A stretch of 64,000 nt of DNA from Pseudorhodoferax aquiterrae (GTDB lineage Bacteria > Pseudomonadota > Gammaproteobacteria > Burkholderiales > Burkholderiaceae_C), in assembly GCF_014652235.1 (NCBI RefSeq), contig NZ_BMYK01000005.1, positions 272,917 through 336,916 on the forward strand, in the 5' to 3' direction. Below are positions 1 through 8,985 of this stretch, piece after piece. The notes below the pieces were generated by a model. That model saw nothing but the letters and a program-made list of their open reading frames with translations, was not told where the DNA came from and made no database searches. Numbering within the stretch: position 1 is the first letter of the stretch; every line of letters starts with the position of its first letter. The position numbers and the translations under genes are program-made.

Positions 1-518
1 AGGGCCTCGACATCCCCGAGGTCTCGCTCGTCGCCATCCTGGACGCCGACAAGGAAGGCTTCCTGCGCTCGGAGCGCTCGCTGATCCAGACCATCGGCCG
101 CGCCGCGCGCAACCTGCAGGGCAAGGCCATCCTCTACGCAGACCGCATCACCGACTCGATGCGCCGCGCCATCGACGAAACCGAACGCCGGCGCGCCAAG
201 CAGATGGCGCACAACACGGCCGAGGGCATCACGCCGCGCGCCATCGTCAAGAAGGTGCGTGACCTCATCGACGGCGTCTACAGCGAAAAGAGCGGCAAGG
301 AGGCCGAGCGCATCGAGCAAGCCGCGCTGCAGCGCGCCAAGGTCGAGGACATGAGCGAGAAGGACGTGGCGCGCGAGATCAAGCGGCTCGAAAAGCTGAT
401 GCTGGAACACGCCCGCAGCCTCGAGTTCGAAAAGGCCGCCCGCGTGCGCGATCAGCTGGCGCAGCTCAAGGCCCAGGCCTTCGGCGCGGCGGGGGATGAC
501 CACATCCCGGGCGTCTGA
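1..518 (+). CDS. uvrB: UvrABC excinuclease subunit B (3' part)
   Basis: C-terminal part of UvrB, the helicase-like damage-verification subunit of nucleotide excision repair. The reading frame enters at base 3. Visible are the end of the second helicase domain ([19 protein letters not shown], then the motif VI region [12 protein letters not shown]) and the C-terminal UVR domain (about residues [15 protein letters not shown] to [11 protein letters not shown]), which contacts UvrC. The 5' end lies outside the window. The stop at 516-518 is followed by the isc control region on the same strand. Identification is secure from the [13 protein letters not shown] and UVR motifs. Confidence 0.97.
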   Translation, partial: GLDIPEVSLVAILDADKEGFLRSERSLIQTIGRAARNLQGKAILYADRITDSMRRAIDETERRRAKQMAHNTAEGITPRAIVKKVRDLIDGVYSEKSGKEAERIEQAALQRAKVEDMSEKDVAREIKRLEKLMLEHARSLEFEKAARVRDQLAQLKAQAFGAAGDDHIPGV

Positions 519-552
519 GCCTTAATCCGAGCGATTCAATAGGGATTTCTGC

Positions 553-578
553 TATACTTGAGTTAATTGATCGGGAAC
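553..578 (+). promoter_or_regulatory. isc promoter -10 with overlapping IscR type 1 site
   Basis: TATACT at 553-558 is a good -10 box; no convincing -35 box lies 16-18 bases upstream. Bases 554-578 match the enterobacterial type 1 IscR consensus (ATASYYGACT-RWWWYA-GTCRRSTAT) at about 19 of 25 positions, including the left ATACTTGA and the right TCGGG. A site over the -10 box fits repression by [2Fe-2S]-IscR of its own operon. The leader from here to the iscR start is about 160 bases. The SD AAGGAG is at 715-720. Confidence 0.7.
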
Positions 579-726
579 AAAAGCGCATCGAAGAAGTCCA
601 TCGCTGAGGGCTCCAAACCGCTTCCACATCGTCGACGAGTGAAGAGCTGGTGCAAAGCGCGTCGGGCCGGGTGAGACCCCCGCTCCGGCTTCAACGGTAG
701 GTCAAGCAATTGAGAAGGAGCTTGCG

Positions 727-1263
727 ATGCGTCTGACAACCAAAGGCCGTTTTGCGGTCACAGCCATGATCGATCTGGCCTTGCGCCAGAACAACGGTCC
801 GGTCACGCTGGCGGCCATCAGCCAGCGCCAGCAGATCTCGCTGTCGTACCTGGAACAGCTGTTCGGCAAGCTGCGCCGCCACGACCTCGTGGAATCGACG
901 CGCGGGCCGGGCGGCGGTTACACGCTGGGCCGCAAGGCCAGCGACATCACGGTGGCCGACATCATCGTCTCGGTGGACGAGCCCATCGACGCCACCCATT
1001 GCGGTGGCAAGGAAAACTGCCTGGGTGAGGCCGGCCGCTGCATGACACATGAACTGTGGGCCGCGCTGAACCAGCGCATGGTCGAGTTCCTCGACTCCGT
1101 GACGCTGCAAAAGCTCGTGGACGATCAGATCGCCAAGGGTGTTCAGGTGGAAAGCAAGCCCATGCTCAAGCGCGCCATCTCGCCGCAGCCGGTGGTCAAG
1201 CCGATCCGCGTGAATGCGCCCAACTCCGTGTTCGCGCTGGGCAACGCCTTCGCCAAATCCTGA
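727..1263 (+). CDS. iscR: Rrf2-family iron-sulfur sensor and regulator IscR
   Basis: 178-residue Rrf2-family repressor that senses Fe-S status and controls the isc operon. The N-terminal winged helix-turn-helix starts [19 protein letters not shown]. The cluster-binding segment carries C92, C98, C105 and H108, the same CX5CX6CX2H layout as Enterobacteria except for one extra residue before the third Cys. The start is fixed by AAGGAG at 715-720, six bases upstream. It is the first gene of iscR-iscS-iscU-iscA-hscB-hscA-fdx. The overlapping site at 554-578 suggests autoregulation. Confidence 0.97.
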   Translation: MRLTTKGRFAVTAMIDLALRQNNGPVTLAAISQRQQISLSYLEQLFGKLRRHDLVESTRGPGGGYTLGRKASDITVADIIVSVDEPIDATHCGGKENCLGEAGRCMTHELWAALNQRMVEFLDSVTLQKLVDDQIAKGVQVESKPMLKRAISPQPVVKPIRVNAPNSVFALGNAFAKS

Positions 1264-1314
1264 ATCGCCTGCGTTCGCCACTTCTTCAAGCCAGCCGCGA
1301 CTGAAAGCTAGCCA

Positions 1315-2535
1315 ATGTCAAGCACGCCCCATTTCCCGATCTACATGGACTACAGCGCCACCAACCCCTGCGATGAGCGGGTGGTGGACGCGATGATCCC
1401 GTGGCTGCGGGAGCACTTCGGCAACCCCGCGTCGCGCAGCCATGCCTGGGGCTGGGAAGCCGAGGCCGCGGTCGAGAAGGCGCGCGAGCACGTTGCCGCC
1501 CTGGTCGGTGCCGACCCGCGCGAAATCATCTGGACCTCCGGCGCGACCGAGTCCGACAACCTCGCCATCAAGGGCGCCGCCCAGTTCTACAAGGGCAAGG
1601 GCAAGCACATCATCACGGTCAAGACCGAGCACAAGGCCGTGCTGGACACCTGCCGCGAACTGGAGCGCCAGGGCTTCGAGGTGACCTACATGGACGTGCA
1701 GCCCGACGGGCTGCTGGATCTGGCGGCGTTCGAGGCCGCGATCCGCCCTGACACCATCCTCGCCAGCGTGATGTTCGTGAACAACGAGATCGGCGTGATC
1801 CAGGACATCGCCGCCATCGGCGAGATCTGCCGCGCCAAGGGCGTGGTGTTCCATGTCGACGCCGCGCAGGCCACCGGCCGCGTCGAGATCGACCTCGGCA
1901 AGCTCAAGGTCGACCTCATGAGCCTGACGGCGCACAAGACCTACGGCCCCAAGGGCATCGGTGCGCTCTATGTGCGCCGCAAGCCGCGCATCCGGATCGA
2001 GGCGCAGATGCACGGCGGCGGCCACGAGCGCGGCATGCGCTCGGGCACGCTCCCCACGCACCAGATCGTCGGCATGGGCGAGGCCTACCGCATCGCCAAG
2101 GAAGAGATGGCGGCCGAGAACCAGCGCATCCAGGCGCTGCACGACCGCATGCTCAAGGGCCTGCAGGACATCGAGCAGGTGTTCGTCAACGGCCACGCCA
2201 CCCGACGCGTGCCGCACAACCTGAACATGAGCTTCAACTTCGTGGAAGGCGAGTCGCTGATCATGGGCATCAAGGGCCTGGCGGTGTCCAGCGGCTCGGC
2301 CTGTACCTCGGCCAGCCTGGAGCCCAGCTACGTGCTGCGTGCGCTGGGCCGCAGCGACGAACTGGCGCACAGCAGCCTGCGCATGACGATCGGCCGCTGG
2401 ACCACCGAAGCCGACATCGATTACGCCGTGCAGACCATCCGCCAGAACGTGGACAAGCTGCGCGAGCTGAGCCCGCTGTGGGAGATGTACCAGGACGGCG
2501 TCGACATCTCGTCGATCCAGTGGACGGCGCATTGA
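1315..2535 (+). CDS. iscS: Cysteine desulfurase IscS
   Basis: 406-residue PLP-dependent group I cysteine desulfurase. It takes sulfur from L-cysteine and passes it as persulfide to IscU and other acceptors. The PLP lysine is K208 in [12 protein letters not shown]. The persulfide cysteine is C330 in the mobile loop [14 protein letters not shown]. The length matches the family (404 in E. coli). The start at 1315 is 51 bases after iscR and the upstream SD is weak, but the N-terminus ([14 protein letters not shown]) aligns with the family from here. The conserved C-terminal end WEMYQDGVD reaches IscU-contacting residues. Confidence 0.97.
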   Translation: MSSTPHFPIYMDYSATNPCDERVVDAMIPWLREHFGNPASRSHAWGWEAEAAVEKAREHVAALVGADPREIIWTSGATESDNLAIKGAAQFYKGKGKHIITVKTEHKAVLDTCRELERQGFEVTYMDVQPDGLLDLAAFEAAIRPDTILASVMFVNNEIGVIQDIAAIGEICRAKGVVFHVDAAQATGRVEIDLGKLKVDLMSLTAHKTYGPKGIGALYVRRKPRIRIEAQMHGGGHERGMRSGTLPTHQIVGMGEAYRIAKEEMAAENQRIQALHDRMLKGLQDIEQVFVNGHATRRVPHNLNMSFNFVEGESLIMGIKGLAVSSGSACTSASLEPSYVLRALGRSDELAHSSLRMTIGRWTTEADIDYAVQTIRQNVDKLRELSPLWEMYQDGVDISSIQWTAH

Positions 2536-2562
2536 ACACACAACCTACCGAGTGAGAGAACC

Positions 2563-2949
2563 ATGGCTTATTCCGACAAGGTCGTAGACCACTACGAAAA
2601 CCCGCGCAACGTCGGCTCCTTCGACAAGGGCGACGATTCCATCGGCACCGGCATGGTCGGCGCACCCGCCTGCGGCGACGTGATGAAGCTGCAGATCAAG
2701 GTCAACCCGCAGACCGGCGTGATCGAGGATGCGCGCTTCAAGACCTACGGCTGCGGTTCGGCCATTGCCTCGTCCTCACTCGTGACCGAGTGGGTCAAGG
2801 GCAAGACGCTGGACGAAGCCGCTGCGCTCAAGAACAGCCAGATCGCCGAAGAACTGGCGCTGCCGCCGGTCAAGATCCACTGCTCCATCCTGGCCGAAGA
2901 CGCGATCAAGGCCGCCGTGGACGACTACCGCAAGAAGCGCGTCCACTGA
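2563..2949 (+). CDS. iscU: Fe-S cluster assembly scaffold IscU
   Basis: 128-residue scaffold on which [2Fe-2S] and [4Fe-4S] clusters are built. The three ligand cysteines C37 (PACGD), C64 (YGCGS) and C107 (IHCSIL) and the conserved Asp after the first (D39) are present. The LPPVK motif at 100-104 is the docking site for the chaperone HscA, encoded downstream. SD-like GAGAGA lies just ahead of the ATG. It sits between iscS and iscA as in the canonical operon. Confidence 0.98.
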   Translation: MAYSDKVVDHYENPRNVGSFDKGDDSIGTGMVGAPACGDVMKLQIKVNPQTGVIEDARFKTYGCGSAIASSSLVTEWVKGKTLDEAAALKNSQIAEELALPPVKIHCSILAEDAIKAAVDDYRKKRVH

Positions 2950-2951
2950 CC

Positions 2952-3275
2952 ATGGCCGTGACCTTGACCGAGGCGGCCGCCCGCCATGTCAACCGCTACC
3001 TGGCCAAGCGCGGCAAGGGCGTCGGGGTGCGCCTGGGCGTCAAGACCACGGGCTGCTCCGGGCTGGCCTACAAGCTCGAGTACGTGGACGAGCCCGCGCC
3101 CGAAGACCTGGTGTTCGAAGACCACGGCATCAAGGTGATGGTCGATCCCAAGAGCCTGGCCTACCTGGACGGCACCAAGCTCGACTTCGTGCGCGAAGGT
3201 CTGAACGAGGGCTTCCGCTTCGAGAATCCGAACGAGCGCGACAAGTGTGGTTGCGGCGAAAGCTTCCGCGTCTGA
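2952..3275 (+). CDS. iscA: A-type iron-sulfur carrier IscA
   Basis: 107-residue A-type carrier that moves iron or Fe-S clusters to apo-proteins. The three invariant cysteines are C35 (TTGCSG) and the C-terminal CGC pair C99/C101. The start at 2952 lies two bases after the iscU stop; the frame is open further upstream inside iscU, but the family N-terminus [13 protein letters not shown] begins here. A strong hairpin terminator follows 18 bases after the stop, separating this gene from the chaperone half of the operon. Confidence 0.96.
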   Translation: MAVTLTEAAARHVNRYLAKRGKGVGVRLGVKTTGCSGLAYKLEYVDEPAPEDLVFEDHGIKVMVDPKSLAYLDGTKLDFVREGLNEGFRFENPNERDKCGCGESFRV

Positions 3276-3293
3276 GCCTGCGTTCTTCCCGGC

Positions 3294-3328
3294 AACCGCC
3301 ATGGCGCACTGCGTGATGGCGGTTTTTT
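3294..3328 (+). terminator. Intrinsic terminator or attenuator inside the isc operon
   Basis: AACCGCCAT at 3294-3302 pairs perfectly with ATGGCGGTT at 3316-3324 across a 13-base loop; the run of T at 3323-3328 follows at once. This is a textbook Rho-independent terminator, located between iscA and hscB. It should lower hscBA-fdx transcription relative to iscRSUA, unless read through or unless hscB has its own start. Confidence 0.85.
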
Positions 3329-3359
3329 CTTGGGTGCGCCGTGCGTGCCCACCATGACG

Positions 3360-3905
3360 ATGAACCTGCAGTCCACCGATTTCGAACTGTTCGATGTGCC
3401 GGCCCGCTTCGCGCAGGACCTCGACGCCTTGCAACTGCGTTGGAAGGCCTTGCAGCGCGAGGCCCATCCGGACCGTTTCAGCGCACAGGGCGCGGCGGCG
3501 CAGCGCGTGGCCATGCAGTGGTCGGTGCGCATCAACGAGGCCTGGCAACGTTTGCGTGACCCGTTGCGGCGTGCGGCCTACCTGTGCGAACTGCATGGCG
3601 CGCCGGTCGATGTGCACGGCAACACCAAGATGCCGCCGGCCTTCCTGGTCCAGCAGATGGAATGGCACGAGCAGCTCGACGAGGCGCGCAGTGCGCAGGA
3701 CTTCGATGCGCTGGACCGCGAACTGGCCGCCACGCACGCCGAGGGGCTGGCGCGCTGCGCGCAGCTGCTGGACGAGGCAGGCGATTTCGCGGCGGCCGCG
3801 GCCGAAGTGCGTGCGCTGATGTTCATCGAACGCCTGCAGGCCAGCGTGGACGACAAGCGCGATGCCAGTGCGGCCGCAGGGGGCGCTGCTTCCGGGGGAC
3901 AATGA
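3360..3905 (+). CDS. hscB: J-domain co-chaperone HscB
   Basis: 181-residue co-chaperone that brings IscU to HscA and stimulates HscA ATPase. The J domain covers about residues 1-75 with the essential HPDRF motif at 36-40; the C-terminal helical bundle that binds IscU follows. ATG 3360 ([17 protein letters not shown]) matches family N-termini. ATG 3354 in the same frame is possible, and neither has a clear SD. The gene begins 32 bases after the terminator that follows iscA and ends four bases before hscA. Confidence 0.93.
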   Translation: MNLQSTDFELFDVPARFAQDLDALQLRWKALQREAHPDRFSAQGAAAQRVAMQWSVRINEAWQRLRDPLRRAAYLCELHGAPVDVHGNTKMPPAFLVQQMEWHEQLDEARSAQDFDALDRELAATHAEGLARCAQLLDEAGDFAAAAAEVRALMFIERLQASVDDKRDASAAAGGAASGGQ

Positions 3906-3909
3906 AACC

Positions 3910-5781
3910 ATGGCGCTTCTTCAGATTTCCGAACCCGGCTTCTCGCCCGATCCCCACCAGCGCCGCATCGCCGTCGGCATCGATCTGGGCACCACGCATT
4001 CGCTCGTGGCGGCCGTGCGTAACGGCGTGGCCGAGTGCCTGCCGGACGAACAGGGCCGCGTGATCCTGCCCTCGGTGGTGCGCTACCTGGCGCCCTCTGC
4101 CGGTGGTTCCGGCCGCCAGATCGGTCACGAGGCGCTGGCCGCGCAGACGAGCGATCCTGCCAACACCATCGCATCCGTCAAGCGGCTCATGGGCCGAGGC
4201 TCGGCCGACGCGGCCGCCGCGGGCTTGCCCTACCGTCTTGCGGTCGGCGAAGGTGCCGGCATGCTGCGCATCGAGACCGCGGCCGGCCCCAAGACACCCG
4301 TGGAGGTCAGCGCCGAGATCCTGGCCACGCTGCGGTTCCGCGCCGAAGACAGCTTCAACGACGACCTGCACGGCGCCGTGATCACGGTACCCGCCTACTT
4401 CGACGATGCCCAGCGCCAGGCCACCAAGGACGCGGCCCAACTGGCCGGCATCCATGTGCTGCGCCTGATCAACGAGCCGACGGCCGCCGCGATCGCCTAC
4501 GGCCTGGACAACGCAGCCGAAGGCGTCTATGCCGTCTATGACCTGGGCGGCGGCACCTTCGACATCTCCATCCTGCGCCTGTCGCGCGGTGTGTTCGAGG
4601 TCATCGCGGCCGGCGGCGATTCCGCGCTGGGTGGTGACGACTACGACCATGCACTGGCCGACTGGGCCCAGCAGGCCAGCGGCGTGCAGGCCGAAGGGCC
4701 GCAGCAACAGGTCGCTTTGCGCCGTGCGGCGCGCGCGGCCAAGGAGCAACTCACGGACCAGGAGCGCACCACGCTGCGTGTGCAGCTCGGGGAGCGCGAA
4801 CTTGCCGTCGAGGTGACGCGCGCCGACTTCGAGGCCAGCACGGCCGCGCTGACGGCCCGCACCATGGCCGCCGTGCGCAAGGCCTTGCGCGACGCCAAGC
4901 TCACGCCTGCCGATGTGCAGGGCACGGTGCTCGTCGGCGGTGCCACGCGCATGCCCCAGGTGCGTCGCGCGGTCGAGGCCTTCTTCGGCAAGCCGCCGCT
5001 GACCAATCTGAACCCCGACGAGGTCGTCGCGCTGGGCGCGGCCATCCAGGCCGACCAGCTGGCCGGCAACAGCGGTGCAGCCGATCTGCTGCTGCTGGAC
5101 GTGATCCCGCTGTCGCTGGGCATCGAAACCATGGGTGGACTGGTCGAGCGCATCGTGCCGCGCAACCAGACCATCCCGACCGCGATGGCGCAGGACTTCA
5201 CGACCTACCAGGACGGCCAGACCGCGCTGGCGCTGCATGTGGTGCAGGGCGAACGCGACCTCGTGGCCGACTGCCGCAGTCTGGCGCGCTTCGTCTTGCG
5301 CGGCATCCCGCCGATGGCGGCTGGGGCGGCGCGCATCCGCGTGACCTTCACGGTCGATGCCGATGGCCTGCTGACCGTCAGCGCGCGCGAGCAGACCAGC
5401 GGCGTGGAGGCCAGCGTGGACGTGAAGCCTTCCTATGGCCTCAGCGACGACGAGATCGCGCGCATGCTGCAGGACAGCTTCAGCACCGCAGGCCAGGACA
5501 TGCAGGCCCGCGCATTGGTCGAGGCCCGCGTCGAGCTGGACCGCATGCTGCTGGCCACCCACAGCGCCCTGCAGGCCGATGGCGACCTGCTGCCGGCACC
5601 GGAGCGCGCCGCCATCGACGCGCTGGTCGCCGCCGCCCAGTCCGCGCGCGCGGCCGACCAGGTGCAGGCCATGACCGCGGCCACCGAAGCCCTGGCCAAG
5701 GGCACGGAGGCCTTCGCCGCCTTGCGCATGAACGCCGGCATCCGCAACGCCCTGTCCGGCAAGAACATCGAGTCCGTCTGA
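3910..5781 (+). CDS. hscA: Hsp70-type Fe-S chaperone HscA
   Basis: 623-residue specialised Hsp70 that binds the LPPVK motif of IscU and drives cluster release. The ATPase domain shows the phosphate 1 loop ([12 protein letters not shown]), the phosphate 2 loop ([13 protein letters not shown]) and the adenosine loop ([10 protein letters not shown]). The linker [14 protein letters not shown] leads to the substrate-binding domain. The start at 3910 is four bases after the hscB stop and gives the usual length (616 in E. coli). The frame is open about 16 codons upstream inside hscB but lacks family similarity there. Confidence 0.96.
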   Translation: MALLQISEPGFSPDPHQRRIAVGIDLGTTHSLVAAVRNGVAECLPDEQGRVILPSVVRYLAPSAGGSGRQIGHEALAAQTSDPANTIASVKRLMGRGSADAAAAGLPYRLAVGEGAGMLRIETAAGPKTPVEVSAEILATLRFRAEDSFNDDLHGAVITVPAYFDDAQRQATKDAAQLAGIHVLRLINEPTAAAIAYGLDNAAEGVYAVYDLGGGTFDISILRLSRGVFEVIAAGGDSALGGDDYDHALADWAQQASGVQAEGPQQQVALRRAARAAKEQLTDQERTTLRVQLGERELAVEVTRADFEASTAALTARTMAAVRKALRDAKLTPADVQGTVLVGGATRMPQVRRAVEAFFGKPPLTNLNPDEVVALGAAIQADQLAGNSGAADLLLLDVIPLSLGIETMGGLVERIVPRNQTIPTAMAQDFTTYQDGQTALALHVVQGERDLVADCRSLARFVLRGIPPMAAGAARIRVTFTVDADGLLTVSAREQTSGVEASVDVKPSYGLSDDEIARMLQDSFSTAGQDMQARALVEARVELDRMLLATHSALQADGDLLPAPERAAIDALVAAAQSARAADQVQAMTAATEALAKGTEAFAALRMNAGIRNALSGKNIESV

Positions 5782-5786
5782 TCCCC

Positions 5787-6125
5787 ATGCCCGTCATCAA
5801 GGTCCTGCCCCATCCCGAATACTGTCCCGCCGGTGCCGAGCTGCGCGCCGCGCCCGGCACCAGCGTCTGCGAGGCCCTGCTCGACAACGGCATCGCCATC
5901 GAGCATGCCTGCGACATGAGCTGTGCCTGCACCACCTGCCACGTGATCGTGCGCCAGGGCTTCAACACCCTGGAGGCGCCCGAGGAAGAGGAGGAGGACC
6001 TGCTCGACAAGGCCTGGGGCCTGGAGCCGCAATCGCGCCTGTCCTGCCAGGTCATGCTGGGCAAGGACGATCTGACCGTGGAAATTCCCAAGTACACGAT
6101 CAACCACGCCCGCGAGAACCACTGA
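5787..6125 (+). CDS. fdx: ISC-type [2Fe-2S] ferredoxin
   Basis: 112-residue adrenodoxin-like ferredoxin, electron donor for Fe-S assembly. The four ligands are C42, C48, C51 and C87, at the same positions as in E. coli Fdx. The extra C46 close to the cluster is also typical. An acidic stretch (EEEEEDLLDKAWGLE) fits the partner-binding helix. It is the last gene of the isc set; no iscX was found after it. Its stop overlaps the dnaQ start by one base. Confidence 0.97.
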   Translation: MPVIKVLPHPEYCPAGAELRAAPGTSVCEALLDNGIAIEHACDMSCACTTCHVIVRQGFNTLEAPEEEEEDLLDKAWGLEPQSRLSCQVMLGKDDLTVEIPKYTINHARENH

Positions 6126-6844
6126 TGCGCCAGATCGTCCTCGACACCGAAACCACGGGCCTGTCGGCCGCCACCGGCGACCGCATCATCGAGATCGGCT
6201 GCGTGGAGCTGGTCAATCGCAAGCTGACCGGCAACAACCGCCACCTGTACCTGAACCCCGAGCGCGACAGCCACGAAGACGCGCTCAAGGTGCACGGCAT
6301 CAGCAACGAGTTCCTGCGCGACAAGCCCAAGTTCGCCGAGATCGCCGACGAGTTGCTGGACTACCTGCGGGGCGCCGAGATCATCATCCACAACGCACCC
6401 TTCGACGTGGGCTTCCTGAACAAGGAACTCGAGTTGCTGGGCCGCGGCCCGATCACGGACATCGTGGGCAACGTGGTCGACTCGCTGGTGATGGCCAAGG
6501 AGATGTTCCCGGGCAAGCGCAATTCGCTCGATGCGCTGTGCGGTCGCCTGGAGGTCGACAACTCGGGCCGCACGCTGCACGGCGCCTTGCTCGACGCCGA
6601 GCTGCTGGCCGACGTCTACATCAACATGACGCGCGGCCAGGACGCGCTCTTGATCGAGGTCGAGACCACCGACGAAGCGGTCACCACCAGCGAGGTGCCG
6701 CGCATCGACCTGTCCAGCATCGTGCTGCCCATCCTCGTCGCCAGCGAGGACGAGCTCGCCGCGCACGAGGCCGTGTTGGCCCAACTCGACAAATCGACGG
6801 GTGGGAAAACAATTTGGCGGACGGCCGAAAAAACTATGGCATAA
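6125..6844 (+). CDS. dnaQ: DNA polymerase III epsilon subunit (3'-5' proofreading exonuclease)
   Basis: 239-residue DEDDh exonuclease that proofreads for Pol III. Exo I has D7 and E9 (LDTETTGL), Exo II has D94 (NAPFDVGFL), and Exo III has H152 and D157 (HGALLDAELL). The C-terminal tail that tethers to the alpha subunit is present. TGATG at 6123-6127 joins the fdx stop and this start, so translation is likely coupled to the isc operon. The last bases run into the promoter area of tRNA-Val. Confidence 0.95.
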   Translation: MRQIVLDTETTGLSAATGDRIIEIGCVELVNRKLTGNNRHLYLNPERDSHEDALKVHGISNEFLRDKPKFAEIADELLDYLRGAEIIIHNAPFDVGFLNKELELLGRGPITDIVGNVVDSLVMAKEMFPGKRNSLDALCGRLEVDNSGRTLHGALLDAELLADVYINMTRGQDALLIEVETTDEAVTTSEVPRIDLSSIVLPILVASEDELAAHEAVLAQLDKSTGGKTIWRTAEKTMA

Positions 6845-6870
6845 TCACAGGCTTTCCTGAACAAGATTCA

Positions 6871-6945
6871 GGGCGGTTAGCTCAGGGGTAGAGCACTGCC
6901 TTCACACGGCAGGGGTCGCAGGTTCGAAGCCTGCACCGCCCACCA
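6871..6945 (+). tRNA. tRNA-Val(CAC)
   Basis: 75-base cloverleaf. The acceptor stem is GGGCGGT (6871-6877) with ACCGCCC (6935-6941). The D arm is AGCTCAGGGGTAGAGC. The anticodon stem CTGCC/GGCAG encloses the loop TTCACAC, giving anticodon CAC (Val, GTG codons). The T arm is GCAGG-TTCGAAG-CCTGC. The 3' CCA (6943-6945) is encoded. It starts 26 bases after dnaQ. A CATAAT at 6840-6845 may be its -10 box, but spacing to the TTGGCG at 6814 is too long for a firm promoter call. Confidence 0.98.
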
Positions 6946-6950
6946 ATCCG

Positions 6951-6984
6951 AAGCCTCGCAAGTCACCGACTTGCGGGGCTTTTT
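6951..6984 (+). terminator. Intrinsic terminator after tRNA-Val
   Basis: Stem AAGCCTCGCAAGTC (6951-6964), loop ACC, stem GACTTGCGGGGCTT (6968-6981), with one T-G wobble. The T run 6980-6984 and a second run just beyond complete it. It starts five bases after the tRNA CCA. Confidence 0.92.
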
Positions 6985-7079
6985 GGTTTTCTGTCGGGGC
7001 CGAAAGATGTGCCGTGCTGGCCGGTCGCGGGTGTCGCGCACGTCAGCCTGCCGGCCGTGCATGCCCGGGCATTCGTCGC

Positions 7080-7424
7080 TCATGCGCGGTACAGGACGAT
7101 CGCGCCCGTGATGAGCAGGCACATGCTGGCATTGCACAGGCTGACCGCCACCGCCTTGTCCAGCCGCTGTCCGTTGTGCTCGTACAGCCAGGCGGCCATC
7201 GTTGCGTTGGCGCCCGTCCAGGTGACCCATGTCCACAGCGAGTGCTGTGTCGAGCTGGCGCTCTGGACAATGGCCAAGAGGGTCGGCAGGTAGGCCGCCA
7301 CGCGCGCTGTGCTGAACAGCGCGAATGCCCAGGCCAGCCAGCGCAGATAGCGCTGCCGTCCGCGGTCGCTGGCGAGCGTGGCGCAGCGGCCCTGCCGGGC
7401 CTGCGCCGGTCCGGCCGCTTTCAT
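7080..7424 (-). CDS. Small three-helix membrane protein, function unknown
   Basis: 114 residues with a basic N-terminus (QARQGRCATLASDRGRQRYLR) and three likely membrane helices: about 29-54 (WLAWAFALFSTARVAAYLP), 63-82 (LWTWVTWTGANATMAAWLYE) and 91-113 (AVAVSLCNASMCLLITGAIV). No family is recognised. Its ATG overlaps the stop of the preceding exported protein (ATGA), so the two are probably co-translated. It is the last gene of a three-gene minus-strand unit headed by a TctC-type binding protein. Confidence 0.6.
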   Translation of the reverse strand: MKAAGPAQARQGRCATLASDRGRQRYLRWLAWAFALFSTARVAAYLPTLLAIVQSASSTQHSLWTWVTWTGANATMAAWLYEHNGQRLDKAVAVSLCNASMCLLITGAIVLYRA

Positions 7425-7867
7425 GGCACCCGCACCAGGAAGACGCGGGCAAGACCCAGGTCCGTGAGCCGGTCCACCACCTGGGCCGCATGCCACATGT
7501 CGTCGCCGAACACCAGCACGGGCACGGTGAGCGGAAGTCCCTCCGCGATTTGCGCATCGCGGACGCGGTGCACCGCGGCGTCCATGCCCGGCACGCCGCA
7601 GCACCCCACGCGCACCGCGATCGGTTGCCGGCCCGGGGCGGCTTGCATCGCGCGGGCCTGGGCCTCGGTGACATACAGGCCGGCACGCGTGCGGTGGTCG
7701 GGGCTGGCGGGAACGGCGTCGGGGTCGGCCGGTGCGCGCTCGGCGCGCTGGTCGGGCAGGGGACGCACGGCCTGCGTCGCGGCAGCAGGCTCCTGTGCCT
7801 GCGCATTGCTCCAGCAGGCCAGGCACAGCACGGCCGCACCGGCCAGGTGTTCGGCAAAGCGGTTCAT
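7421..7867 (-). CDS. Exported protein with a vicinal Cys-Cys pair, function unknown
   Basis: 148 residues. Residues 1-25 form a signal peptide (MNRFAEHLAGAAVLCLACW, cleavage after AQA). The mature part begins Pro/Ala-rich and then has a compact region with the pair C89-C90 in VRVGCCGVPGMD and a segment LTVPVLVFGDDMWHAAQVVD. The start is supported by AAGGAGA seven to eight bases upstream. It lies 23 bases after the TctC-type gene and overlaps the small membrane protein by four bases. No family is recognised. A metal or redox role for the Cys pair is only a guess. Confidence 0.65.
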   Translation of the reverse strand: MNRFAEHLAGAAVLCLACWSNAQAQEPAAATQAVRPLPDQRAERAPADPDAVPASPDHRTRAGLYVTEAQARAMQAAPGRQPIAVRVGCCGVPGMDAAVHRVRDAQIAEGLPLTVPVLVFGDDMWHAAQVVDRLTDLGLARVFLVRVP

Positions 7868-7890
7868 GGTGGTTCTCCTTGGCCTGCGCG

Positions 7891-8862
7891 TCATTCCTGG
7901 GCAGCGCTCTCGTTCCGGGCGAACGCCCGCCATGCCGAGGTGGCGGCCTCCACCGCCTCGGCCAGTTGCTGCGGCGTGCTGCCCAGCAGTTCTGCGCCAC
8001 CGGCCTGCAGCGGCCCCTGGACCGCAGGGTCCTGCAGCACCTGGGCGACCGCCGCCGCCACCTTGTCTGCGATGGCCTGGGGCGCGCCGGCAGGCGCGAA
8101 CAGCGCATTCCATGTGGGGAGCGTCGCCGGTGGCACGCCGAGTTCGGCGAGCGCTGGCACGTCCGGCAGCAGCGCGCTGCGCTGTGGCAAGGCCGTGGCC
8201 AGCATCCGCAGCCGGCCGGCCTTGACGTGCTGCAGGCCGCTGAGGATGGGGCCGAAGTTCATGTGTACCTGGCCGCCGATGAGGTCTGGCATCAGCTGTG
8301 TGCTGCCCTTGTACGGCACATGCCGGGCCTTCACGCCCATGGCCGCGAGGACATGGGCGGCCACCATGTACTCGCCGGACGTGCCGGTGGCGAAGTGCAA
8401 TTGATCGGGATGCGCGCGCCCATAGGCCACCAGCTCGGTGAAGTTCTGCACCGGCAGCGCGCTGTTGACGAACAGCGCATACCCGAAACTCAGCACGTTG
8501 GACACCGGCGTGAGCTCGCTCAGGGCCTTGTAGGGAGCGGCCTTGTGCAGGAAGGGAAGCCCGGCCATCGAAGCCTGGGCCCACAGCAGCGTGTACCCGT
8601 CAGGCGGTGCCCCCATGACCGATTGCGCGGCGATGGCACCGCCGGCACCCGTCCGGTTCTCCACAACGACCGGCTGCGCCCAGGCTGCGCTGAGTGCCCG
8701 GGCCAGCAGGCGCGCGGCCGTGTCCGATGGTCCGCCAGCAGGCGTCGGGACGACGATCGTGACGGGGCGGCTCGGATAGGGGGCCTGCGCCGATGCGAGG
8801 CGGCTGCTTCCCCACAGCATGGACACCACGGCAAGACCCAGTGTTCGGCGATCGATGTGCAT
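7891..8862 (-). CDS. Tripartite tricarboxylate transporter-type (Bug/TctC) periplasmic binding protein
   Basis: 323-residue periplasmic solute-binding protein of the Bug family, which is greatly expanded in Burkholderiales and binds carboxylates or similar small ligands. A signal peptide runs to about residue 26 (ending SRLASAQA). Family hallmarks are YPSRPVTIVVPTPAGGPSD near the N-terminus, VVVENRTGAGG and the later HVPYKGSTQLMPDL. The start has AAAGGAG seven bases upstream. No tctA/tctB membrane components are nearby, as is common for Bug proteins. It heads a three-gene unit and diverges from the ABC-type binding protein at 9074. Confidence 0.92.
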   Translation of the reverse strand: MHIDRRTLGLAVVSMLWGSSRLASAQAPYPSRPVTIVVPTPAGGPSDTAARLLARALSAAWAQPVVVENRTGAGGAIAAQSVMGAPPDGYTLLWAQASMAGLPFLHKAAPYKALSELTPVSNVLSFGYALFVNSALPVQNFTELVAYGRAHPDQLHFATGTSGEYMVAAHVLAAMGVKARHVPYKGSTQLMPDLIGGQVHMNFGPILSGLQHVKAGRLRMLATALPQRSALLPDVPALAELGVPPATLPTWNALFAPAGAPQAIADKVAAAVAQVLQDPAVQGPLQAGGAELLGSTPQQLAEAVEAATSAWRAFARNESAAQE

Positions 8863-8985
8863 GACGGACTCCTTTGTTGCACCGGCCCGGGACGTGCGGG
8901 CGCTCGGTGCCTCCATCCTTGCCATCCGCCGCAGCGCGCGCATCGTCCGGTGGTCTGGCCGAGGTACCGGGGGCTGGTGCTTCGG

